Source: Rostratula benghalensis
Taxonomy: Eukaryota > Chordata > Aves > Charadriiformes > Rostratulidae
NCBI GenBank assembly: GCA_013399305.1
Contig: VXAI01000083.1
Coordinates: 3,412,959-3,476,958, forward strand
Direction of reading: 5' to 3'
Length of the DNA stretch: 64,000 nucleotides
The stretch's first letter is position 1. Each line of letters begins with the position of its first letter. The notes beneath the pieces were generated by a model. It did not search any database. It had not been told where the DNA came from and saw nothing but the letters and a program-made list of their open reading frames with translations. Below, piece by piece: positions 1-10,000 of this stretch. The position numbers and the translations under genes are program-made.

Positions 1-178
1 CTAATAAACATTGTCTTTAGTTGTGCAGTCTTTGCTAATAAAGACACCCCAAGTTGTATGGATTCAGTTACCACAGTTACCACAGCCCACAGCAGGCTAA
101 TCTTTCCCAGGTCCTCTCCACCCTTTATATCTTTGCTAATAAAGACAGCCCAAGTTGTATGGTTTCTGTTACCACAGT
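1..178 (+). repeat. Direct duplication with LTR-end-like sequence
   Basis: Two similar segments begin at about 31 and 132, offset by 101 bases. Each contains TTTGCTAATAAAGACA, then a CAAGTTGTATGG stretch, and ends near TTACCACAG. An AATAAA signal followed by a GT-rich stretch and a CA end is the layout of a retroviral LTR R/U5 end, so this may be a tandemly duplicated LTR tail. The family was not recognised. The spacer between copies (about 88-130) is similar to 1885-1925. The duplication is directly visible; the LTR reading is inference. Confidence 0.4.
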
Positions 179-180
179 GA

Positions 181-1238
181 ATGGAGATGGTAATGGCAGT
201 ATAGAGAATATCTCGAGATGAAAAAGAACAACTCACGTTATGTTCACTGAACGTTAAATCTATGTCAGATCAACATATACATATTGTCTAACCTCCTGCT
301 CAGTTATTTAATAGGAATGTTTACTATCTAGAACCCAGACAGTGGTTATTACATTTATTTCACATATTCCATCAAGACTTGTCAGACCACCTAGTGTTAA
401 GAAAATGCTGTAAGTGAAATCTGATCGGATTTGTTATTTCAGTATTTCTCTTTTTCATTTTAGCATGGCCCACTAGTTGGCAATTATTTCCTACTGTACA
501 ATCTATTAAATATTCATGTCAGATATTATTTGCATAGAGCAGCTTTTCTCTGATAAAAAATATGTTATTCATTCACTGCTTAGAAGATTGACCTAAGGTC
601 CCTACTTTAAACACAGAGTTATATTGATTGTGAAAATACTCTTGGAAAATTATGTAGTTTATATGCATGCATTATTTCTACTGAGTCATCCTGAAGCTTA
701 TAATTTAAGCCTCTGTTTCAGGTAAAATGAAATTGCTTCACTAAGTAAGGCTGCTTTGATTTCAGCTTTGCTCCAAGCTTTGCCAGGCAAGCAGAAAATC
801 TTCATAGTATGAAAGGTCTTGTTCATATAGAATGTATAGTCATGCATTGATAAAATCATATGCATTCAAAATACACCATGCCTTTGTCCAAAGATTGTTT
901 TACAAAACCCATTTTTTATCTTATGCAAATAATCCCACATCCTATATTAATGGAAGATCATCATAAATGAAAAATGAATTTAGACTTCCAAAGCACTGCT
1001 TCAGCTATTGCAACATACAGGACAAACAAAACTAAGGAGCTTCCTTCAAAGAAGAATAAAATCCCCAAACCAAACCAAAAAGAACCCCAAGCAACAACAG
1101 AAAGATAAGCTAACTGGATTTAAAGTAAATTTACTTCTCCTGAGTGTGTCCCCTTAAGGAAGAAGCTCTGAAATACCCCACTTTTAAAAACTTTATCTGC
1201 ATTTTACTTCTCTGCCCCTCTCACTAGACAGGAACAGT
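181..1238. other. AT-rich non-coding DNA, nothing recognised
   Basis: No open frame of note and no repeat family I recognise. The only texture is an A/C-rich tract at about 1058-1100 containing CCCCAAACCAAACC and a short CAACAA run. That motif recurs elsewhere in the window. Confidence 0.6.
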
Positions 1239-1254
1239 ATGTACTGGGGGAAAA

Positions 1255-1390
1255 GGGCAGGAAAGGGAAGAGGAAAGGAAAGGGCAAGAAAGGGAAGAGG
1301 AAAGGAAAGGGCAGGAAAGGGAAGAGGAAAGGAAAGGGCAGGGAAGGCAAGGGCAGGGCAGGGCAGGGCAGGGCAGGGCAGGGCAGGGCA
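1255..1390 (+). repeat. Purine-rich 27-bp minisatellite becoming GGGCA pentamers
   Basis: A 27-base purine unit starts at 1255, 1282 and 1309 with few changes. A fourth partial unit at 1336 passes into GGCAA/GGGCA pentamers; about eight GGGCA units run from 1351 to the assembly gap. Read in frame, the 27-mer gives a nine-residue K/R/G/E repeat, but there is no sign of a gene. The G3-N2-G3 spacing of the pentamers suits G-quadruplex formation. The array is cut by the gap, so its true length is unknown. Confidence 0.9.
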
Positions 1391-1731
1391 NNNNNNNNNN
1401 NNNNNNNNNNNNNNNNNNNNNNNNNNNNNNNNNNNNNNNNNNNNNNNNNNNNNNNNNNNNNNNNNNNNNNNNNNNNNNNNNNNNNNNNNNNNNNNNNNNN
1501 NNNNNNNNNNNNNNNNNNNNNNNNNNNNNNNNNNNNNNNNNNNNNNNNNNNNNNNNNNNNNNNNNNNNNNNNNNNNNNNNNNNNNNNNNNNNNNNNNNNN
1601 NNNNNNNNNNNNNNNNNNNNNNNNNNNNNNNNNNNNNNNNNNNNNNNNNNNNNNNNNNNNNNNNNNNNNNNNNNNNNNNNNNNNNNNNNNNNNNNNNNNN
1701 NNNNNNNNNNNNNNNNNNNNNNNNNNNNNNN
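1391..1731. other. Assembly gap (341 N)
   Basis: A run of N inside a purine-rich repeat. Both flanks are G-run repeats on the same strand, so the missing sequence is probably more of the same array. Open frames drawn through this gap have no meaning. Confidence 0.98.
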
Positions 1732-1825
1732 GAAAAAAGGGGGAAAAAAGGGGAAAAAAGGTGAAAAAAAGGGGGGAATAAAGGGGCGAGAAAGGGGGGA
1801 AAAAAGGAGAAAGGGGAAAGTTGCC
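1732..1825 (+). repeat. G-run/A-run purine tract after the gap
   Basis: Alternating A5-7 and G4-6 runs, almost purely purine on the plus strand. It differs in unit from the array before the gap, which lacks long A runs. It has quadruplex-forming potential and could form triplex DNA as a polypurine tract. Confidence 0.85.
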
Positions 1826-1881
1826 CTCTTCATCTTCCGGCCTTTTTTGTTGGCATTTTGCTATTTTCTTACATCCACCCC

Positions 1882-2020
1882 CCTGCTAGTCTTTCCCAGG
1901 TCCTATCTACCCTTTGTATCTCTTGTCTCTCTCTCATATCTGTTCTATTTCCTCCCCATTTCAGTCCTCCTTTTCAATAGAACATCATCTCTAGTATTCA
2001 CCATAAATTCATCATCTAGT
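1882..2020 (+). repeat. Second copy of the 5' block plus a short duplication
   Basis: About 40 bases from 1885 resemble 88-130, sharing CTTTCCCAGGTCCT and then ACCCTTTRTATCT, with one small indel. Further on, CATCATCT...AGTATTCA occurs twice (about 1983 and 2009). The two matching blocks bracket the G-rich array and gap, so this may be one interrupted, expanded element. No family was recognised. Confidence 0.4.
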
Positions 2021-2049
2021 ATTCATCACCCAAAGAAATCAGAACAATG

Positions 2050-5000
2050 AAAACTACAGTTCAACATGTAGAAGAATGAAATTATCCTGGCAGTGTTGCT
2101 TGCTATGACAGGAAATCCATGTCATGATGAAGCCTGTTCACCTTCTAAGTCCCACAACTCAAAGTAGATTTCAGGTTGTGTGTGAGCCTTTTGCTGCTGC
2201 CTACGTGCAGATAAACTGCAATAGTTCTGCAATGCCATTCCAGTTCAGGGCTTATAGGTCACAATTTTGCAAAAGTCATTACAAATGCGGAGCTAAATAA
2301 TGTGTTTGAAGAATGAACTCCCTTCTAAGACTTTGGAGTAGGTCTAATAGGATTTATGCTTGTCCAGAATAAAAAGTCCAGGGTCTGGTTTTCTCCTAAA
2401 TCATAAAGCCAAGTAACAAGTCTCCCAAGACAGCTGAAGTTGGTGTCCTACAGATACATATATTCTACGCGTAAGCCTAATGAGTACCCTTCTGTATTTC
2501 ACCTGGTGTCCTCATTTGGCTCCAGACAGAAAGTGAAAACTGTAACTCTGTGGAAACAATGGCAAATTCCTGCTGAGTTCTTTTACCTGAGAAACTCATG
2601 GTACTGCAGGGTTAGGGAGGTTGCCTGGTTTACTTTGCTTTCATTTATTAACTGCAAAGGGGGTTTTGTCCAACAATGAAGCTAACATGCAGATACAAAG
2701 ATGGGCTTTTTCCCCTCTCCAAATCCAACTCTTTTCAGTTCTAGCACTGTGTTCCCATACATGTATACACTCTTGTTTTCCTTAACCCCCAGTGATTATT
2801 TCATATCATTAAAAAGCTGAATAATGTAGGGAATACACTGCCAAATTTCAATCTATCTTTATAAAGCAATACAGTAAAGATTTGCCATCATTCATGCTCA
2901 CCGTGACATGGTAGAAAGACAAGCACAATCAACTGGGCTGGAAAATAGATGCATAGGCTCTTAAAGGACTGTATAACATACTGGATGTAAGAATAACAGG
3001 CAACAAGATCCCTTATCTATCGACATATGTGTTGAATGCATAAGTTGAATGCATAGTCTTTTAACTAAAAGATTATAACATTGGATTTTGAATTTTGTTT
3101 CAACACTTCCTTTCTTCTTAAAGTGAGGAATCAAGCCAGCATTTACTTTCAGTTTGCAGAATGATGAAAATTCTTAAAAAGTAAGGAGACTGTATACAGC
3201 AACATAGGAACTTAACAAGTCTGGGTTTTAAACAACTAGACCCAGCAAACCTAAGGTTTGTGCTCTGCACGCAACTATTTTTCTATCTCTTCCTTATTTT
3301 TCAACAGGAAGACAGATGTAGTGTCTAAAAGATGAAGGCTCCATCTAGTTTTACTAAATGTCTAGCAATAGGCATTTTCATCTGCAGATGTAGACTAATG
3401 TATTGTTTTTCAGTGTATTTAACAGGACTAGTTTCTCAAATGTATTTGTTTTGGTGTCCCAACAAAGCAAAGTATATGCTTTAGTAAATATTCCCCAAAG
3501 AAATAAGATTCTTCCCAGTGTGGAAACGCCATCCTAACCTGTCTCACAACATAGGTGTTGCAGTTTCAAGACAGGAAGCTATTCTATACAAACAAATTGA
3601 TTTTTATTATATCTTTGTATTTTTTCGACAACACCCAGAAATATCAAGAGTCAAACTCATCTTTTGTTACTTTGTGTATAGATTTTTACTTTAGGCCAGT
3701 AAAGGCTCTTTTTCTTTATCAAATTGTATATTAACATGATTCAGTAGAAATATTTCCTGAACGTGGTTATTCAACAGAATGCTACACTACACTAGAAATA
3801 GAATACTCTTTCTAAATTGCTTCTCATAAATGAGTCTGAGGCTTTTTCACACACATTTTTATGCAAGAACACTTTATAGCAAGAATAGATGTTTCCTACA
3901 GTGTTTTTGCAATATACAAATGTATCTCAAGAATATATTTCTAGAAATAAATCTGTAAGAAAAAATTACATCTCATGCCAGTCAAAATCTGGAGTAATTC
4001 CACTGATGTTTCTGAAATTATCCTATTGTAAAGAAGAATTAAATAAAAGCAAATAGAGAGCCTTTTGTCTCCAAGGTCTGTTGCCATACAACTAATTAAT
4101 TAGCATAGCTTGTGTGCTGCAGGCCTGCCTGTCTGACCACTGAGCAATTAAATAAAGTGACTCTAGGAGCTGCAAGTGGTTGCTTCTAGAAAACATACCA
4201 TCCCTCAAAACAAGAGAAAAAACTTTCATTACTGATTCAGTTTTTACATAATTATAACCTAATCAATCTTACATAGATTTTCTGGCATCACAGTTCTCTC
4301 ATTGTTAAAACAATACATAATTGAGCCCAGCAGTAACAATCTTAACAGCAAAGTTTGGACACGTTCCAGGCACATGGGGAAGGGACAATTTCTACCAGAA
4401 ACATTATACCTACATTTTACCATTACTTAATATTGCATGTAAGAGATCCATATATAAGGACACAGATTTTCCTTGGAGAAAGCCCATAGGCACTACAATC
4501 ATTAGCTAAATGTCCACCAGCTGCATTAGAAAAATATATCACCATTTTGATTTAAAAAAAAAAAAAAGCCTAAAGATCACAAAAATAGGAATACAGGATT
4601 CTTACTTAAGCTCTGCTAAGAGTAAATTAGAATTGTAATACAACAGTTAGCAGCAAACAAACAGAAAACGTGATGTCATCAGTTATTTTTTATTACCCAA
4701 GAAAATCATCTTTAGAATTAGATAAGAATCTTCTAATCATAGTAGTTGATGGGAGGTTACAGAAAACTGAATATAATTCAGACACCCGGAGGCCTCACTA
4801 ACCTTCTCTGTGGATTCAACAGGGCAGAGAGGACTCAAAGCTATCATTAGCACGTCCTATTCATGACCTTATCCTTGTATCCTTGTCTCAAGCACACAAA
4901 CATAATCATAGAGAATAAGTCTCAAGCGGGGAAACGGAAAGGACTGTTATCACAAAGTGTACAGTAGTAATTAAAAAATATGTGAAAATCTCATTAGTTA

Positions 5001-5974
5001 CAGACATTATATATTTGCTTGAAACTGATGTCCAAAAGAAAATTTTTTTCTATTTCATTTAAAAACTTATATTTAAGATTAAATGTGCTTATTGCATATC
5101 CTATGATACTATATAAATTGGGGGCTATTTAAAATTTTCCATAAGCAGTGATATTACTGGCCAATCCTGATAGTTCAGAAAAGTTACCATTTACAAAGTT
5201 AAGATTCCATTACCTCTTGCACTTCAATCCAATTTGATATTTCAGCCACAATCCCCTGCAATCACATCCACAGTACAAACATATGAGTAGGTAAGAGAAG
5301 AGAGAATTTTTACCAAGGAGTATCATCAAACTGTTCCTTTTTTACAGTCTGCATCTGCAAATATACGAGTGGGGGCCTCACGTGAGAACTGCTGCTCCCA
5401 GGGAGTCCAGATGATGAGATTTCTTGCCTACATACACCCAAAGTGCCCTTCCAATTAATATCTGGAGAAATTATTATCATTAGTTCCATGAAATATTATC
5501 ATCTCTAGTAGCTGGAATACTGACTGGATAGGAACTCAGGGGCAGGCCTTGCAATGCTGGTGAAAAAGTTGCATTTTTCGTAAGGAGATTTGGGGCTGGT
5601 CTGAAGTATAAAACCAAGGTGATTGTTAATCATTGGGAAGAGTTTGTTTTGCAATCACTATTCAAGCAGAGATTCATCAATTTTGTGCATATTAGGTTCA
5701 GAAACTACCCTCCTCACTGGGGAGTATTTAGTGCAACTAGACAAACACAGATGTTTCCCAGAAATCCCTAAACACTCTTGTGTTCAAAGATTCACAACGT
5801 TTTTCAAATCAATTATGCTGATCTTTGCTGTCCAAAAGCTTGTATCTTGTCTTCAGCAGGATCAGTTACATTTAGAGGTAACTGAAAATTATGGTCATCT
5901 CTCGTACTGAACTGGTCCAATCACTGTTTCTAAATAAAAGGTTGGAAATTTTTAAAGGAGAGTTGGGGATTGGG
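2050..5974. other. AT-rich non-coding DNA with minor simple repeats
   Basis: No recognisable gene. A 79-codon frame at 2440-2679 (+) has no domain I know and is probably fortuitous. A GTTGAATGCATA dodecamer is repeated at 3031 and 3044. An A14 run lies at 4554-4567. The homeodomain-like site at 4092 and the short splice-bounded segment at 5246-5290 are described separately. Confidence 0.6.
4092..4103. promoter_or_regulatory. Candidate paired-class homeodomain dimer site
   Basis: CTAATTAATTAG is a perfect 12-bp palindrome that contains TAAT-TA-ATTA, the two-base-spaced (P2) dimer site layout of Paired-class homeodomains. Within the next 80 bases lie a CAATTAA core and a GACCACTGAG stretch carrying a Runx-like ACCAC. 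The motif is visible; enhancer function is inference, since such AT-rich motifs also arise by chance. Confidence 0.25.
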
Positions 5975-6050
5975 GAAAAAAAAAACAAAACACACCACAC
6001 CAAAACAACAACAACAACAACAAAAAAAAACCCCAACCAAACAAAAACCC
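5975..6050 (+). repeat. A-rich / (CAA)n / CCAAACAAA simple repeat
   Basis: A10 followed by CAAAACACACC, six CAA units, A9, then CCCCAACCAAACAAAAACCC. This is low-complexity DNA, possibly a decayed retroposon tail, though no element body is recognisable beside it. Confidence 0.85.
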
Positions 6051-6311
6051 TCTGAAAATGTGATGGAGAGGCCTATTTGTTCAGTTCTACAACTATTACC
6101 CAAATTGCTCCTGCTGTGTAATCATTACAGGTTGTAATTATCATTTCTTGTCTTCACTAAGGCACTTTGATCAAAATTTACATTCTACATTCTATTCTAC
6201 TCCCTATGTGTGGCTAAATTCCATTATTCTCCCTATTTGTGACTTGGGAATTTTCAAAGGTGCTTGGGATGACACAGAAATAAAAACTTGTCCATTTTTT
6301 TCTGTGGCCAG

Positions 6312-6404
6312 CTGAGGCTGAAAAGAAACTGGATGTGAACCCTGACGAGCTGCCATTCTTTGCTTACGCAGACTCAAAAGATTCTGCTAAGATTTATTTT
6401 CAAG
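6312..6404 (+). CDS. Candidate internal coding exon, product unknown
   Basis: A 93-base segment preceded by a pyrimidine-rich acceptor (a T7 run, then CTGTGGCCAG) and followed by a donor-like CAAG|GTTAGA. It is fully open in one frame that enters and leaves in the same phase (2 bases, 30 codons, 1 base), so it could be skipped without a frameshift. Codons and composition look coding against the AT-rich surroundings. The peptide is acidic and lysine-rich (EAEKKLDVNPDEL), then has an aromatic patch (PFFAYADSKDSAK) and ends in IYFQ. In genomic DNA the frame is closed by TAA at 6281 and TAG at 6407, as expected of an exon and not of a gene. I do not recognise the protein. Alternatives are a pseudogene fragment or chance. 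Confidence 0.4.
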
Positions 6405-6936
6405 GTTAGATTTTTCTCATTAAAATGTAATCATCTAAACTCAACATTAAGTATAAACAGATCAAATGATTTTTAGGTCAGGTTTTAAAAAAAATCCTCT
6501 TTCTTGATTACTGTGTTATATTAGTTATTACCTATACCTTGAAGTATACATAGAGATTTCAGACTTCTGGGTTCACTCACAGCCATGCACTATCTGACAC
6601 AAAGTGGATGTATGAGCCTGTAACCTATTTACCCCATCCTTTTAGAAGATGGGGTTTGATGAATTGTGTCTGTACTAATTTTCTCCCCTTTTAATAGTTC
6701 TGTCTTTTATCTCTTTACTCTCTTGGTCTGAGTAAAACAGTTTAAGCAAGCTATTTGGAGCACGCCATAGCTGTTGCACTGAGAAACACATCTCAGCTCA
6801 TTCACTAGCAAAAGAAGAATAGGAAGGGGAAATAACTAATGTTACATAATGAAGATAGCAATGAAATCATCTCCTGGAAGCATCCCAGAAGAGGAACTAT
6901 TGCTTACTGTTTGTACCTGGTGGAGCTTCCCTTCAG

Positions 6937-7015
6937 GAGCCAGGGCAGCATGTTTGAATTCCCAATGGAGCAGAGACAATGAGAAGACTCACAAAATTAT
7001 CACTGCCATAACCAG
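6937..7015 (+). other. Exon-like segment with strong donor
   Basis: A 79-base segment after GAGCTTCCCTTCAG and before CCAG|GTAAGC, a near-ideal donor. One frame is open: 2 bases, 25 codons, 2 bases. Its entry phase matches the exit phase of the segment ending at 6404. The peptide (start ARAACLNSQW) looks less protein-like, so a non-coding exon or chance is quite possible. Confidence 0.2.
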
Positions 7016-10000
7016 GTAAGCTGCAATTCATAGCAAGAGAGAAGCTTTACTAAGTAAATAACAAGGTGATGGAGTAACAGTGATACAATTAAATCATTAG
7101 AGGAAGCTCACCAGGTTGATGTCCAGAACAGTACTACCTGAAGGACTATTGGTCTGTTTAATGATGGAAACATGCTGACAACAAAGAGTAACCTGTGACA
7201 CCATCATCGATATGGGTGGGAGCAGAGCCTGAGGTAAGACTACTCCCAAGTAGTACTGAATACTGAAAGAGATGTAGGAATTCTGAATTGTTGATTACCA
7301 GGTACTTTGAATACCAAAATTCACAGTGTACTGTGAAAGAACCCGAGTAGGTCTGAAAAGAAGGCTGCAATTCTGGAAAAACCAGCAAAAGACTCAGTTA
7401 TTACTGACTGCTCTATAGTCGTGACTCATATAAACAAAGGAATGGCCCAGTATTACTTGTAAGGATCACAGAATCCACGGTGATATGTTTTGGCTTGAGG
7501 CATGTGTTTGTGGTTTCAAGCTAATCCCTTAATCACTGATGTGAAAATTGCTAGGGATATAAAGAGACAGGATAGCTAGAATCCTCAATGCAGCCTCCGT
7601 CTTTTATTTCAAAGAATAAACACAGTTTGAAGAATAAACAATTAACATTTGATGTTATATACTTAATTTAATTTAGTAAAACAGAGTGATATCTTCATAC
7701 GATACTTAAAATGTAAAAAAAAAAGAATGAGCAACAGAATAGGATTTGTTTAACTTAGCACAGAAAATATAGTCACTATGTAGAAGCTAAAAGAGGATTT
7801 TTAAAAAGAAGCTGAGAATGAGTAGCAGCATAACCACTGACAGCACGATCATAACAACTAGAGAACAACCTGCTCTCCCGTACTGCAGTGTAAATTAGGA
7901 GTACCTTCACAGAAGCTAATTATTTGGGCTGCATCAGAATAATGTCAGAATGAATTAAATTAAAAATCAGAGTAAAAATCACAGAAAATAGCCTGTGCAG
8001 TACAAGAGGCATATACGAAAGATGAAAATACCTTTACCTAGCAACAGAGAAGAATTATATGGTGAATTTTTGGCAACATGCCATGCTGAGGATGGCACTA
8101 ACCCACACATTCCCCAAACTCCACAAATACTGCAATCCAGATAATTTTAAATGCAGTTTGATAAAGAGAATTTCCATAAATCCCCTATCTAGCCAAATAA
8201 AACTGCTTTGATTAGATATGGATTTGTGTTAGAGAGTATATGCAATGGACAGTACATTGATCTTCTGCATTTGTTCTTCATGGGCACCGGGGGAAATTTA
8301 CACAAGTGTATGTAAAAACACTTTCATGTATGAAATCACCCATGTTCACAACACAAAGAGAAAATGAAAAGAAGTTTGCGTATCTTGACTTCTCCAGTAA
8401 GAAACTCTGCCCACTGCTCAAAACAGGGTCAGCCAGAACAGATCGTCCAAGACCTTGTCTGAGCAAGTTTTGAGTATGTCGAAAGGATGAGGACTTTCTG
8501 GGCAATTTATTCTAGTGTCTGATCAGACTCACAGTTTAAAAGTTTCTTTTCTTAAACATAAAACCACAGCTTCAGTAACCACACTACCACCTCGGTCATT
8601 ATACACAGCTCACTTACTAAGCTTAGTTTCTTTGAAATCTTCCTTGACTCCAATACACTTAGTAAATGTGTAAACCATTTCAAAGCACCATATGCTGGTG
8701 TTTTATAAACTATCGTTTCCTGCAAATTGCCATTTCATAGAAATTTAGGTGAAAATATGTTTGTTCTTAGTTGGATAAAAACTCATTTAGAAAGATGAAG
8801 AAATTCCTTTAATATATAGTTCCTGACTTTGGGTTGAGACAAAACTAGGAAGTCAAGCTAATCATTCTTTACTAGTATATCACATGTACAGCATAGTTTG
8901 GAACATTTATGCTTAAATTCATCATTAATGTTATACCATAAACACGTTCTTCTGTTGAAAATTATTGTCTTTAGAATACCTCTCTTATGAAAACAAATTG
9001 TAAAGCCAGATCCTCGGAAAATATCTGTTTCACTGTGCTCCTGTCATACAGCTTTTAGATCAAGCAGCCCCAAGTAATTTAAACCAGTTCATAATTTCTG
9101 ATGCTCTGATTTTGGCACTGAATGAATTAATTTACAAGTTCTTTGACATGCAAGCTTAAATACTAGAGTAACCAGTATTCAGAGCCTGATTTTCAGCTGG
9201 ACCTACCCACCCCATTTAGGTGTCCCATTCACTTGCTAGCGGATTGGCAAGTGCTTAGCAATTCAGAACACCAGGTCTACTCTCTATGAGCAGTAATAGG
9301 GGTGTAACAGAGCAGCAAGATGAGACAGGGAAGAATAGGAAAACAGTAAAAGGTAAAAGGATCAAACAGGCACACCGTATGGAAGCCTCAAATAAGCCAT
9401 GACAGCACTTGGCTAGAGATTCTGTAATGCATTAAATACAATATGTCTATGAACACCAGATACTGTTTTTCCTCAAAGGTTACAAAGTTCTGATTTACAA
9501 AGAAAGAGCATCTCCCAAGAGTTACTGTCTTTCTTAGTTTGTGCCAAAAAGATATGTTATCTAGTTCTTTCCTTAATGTAGGATAATATTTTTTATTTTT
9601 AAAAAGTGCAGATCAATCCTTTAGCTTTCCTTCACATATATATCAGCCAAGAACAAAAAAGCATGAGGTAAATCATGTTGAAAAATCAGATGAAACCTGG
9701 TGAGACCATGCCATCACAGTTATAACAGTCTGGCAATTCTGTTTTTAGGTTTACTATTACCCTATTGCTCAGGTTTTTCCTGGCTGCTGATTAACAGCAA
9801 TAGCATTTCCCTGCCTCAGAGGGACGTTATGTTCCCAATTACACCAACCATTGGAAAGGCTTCGGTACCACTGTGAGAGTAGGCGCAAGCAAGGCAGATA
9901 CTTAGATTTGAAAGGCCATGCAAACACAAAGGTTCACAGGTGCATGAGGGCTATTAATATTTGTTTTAAAGTTATTCATGCATTCATATGAAAGATCAAG

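Noticed and set aside
1204..1833. Long open frames on both strands through the first gap
   Set aside because: They are repeats plus N. A purine tract has few stops on either strand, and the gap cannot be read.
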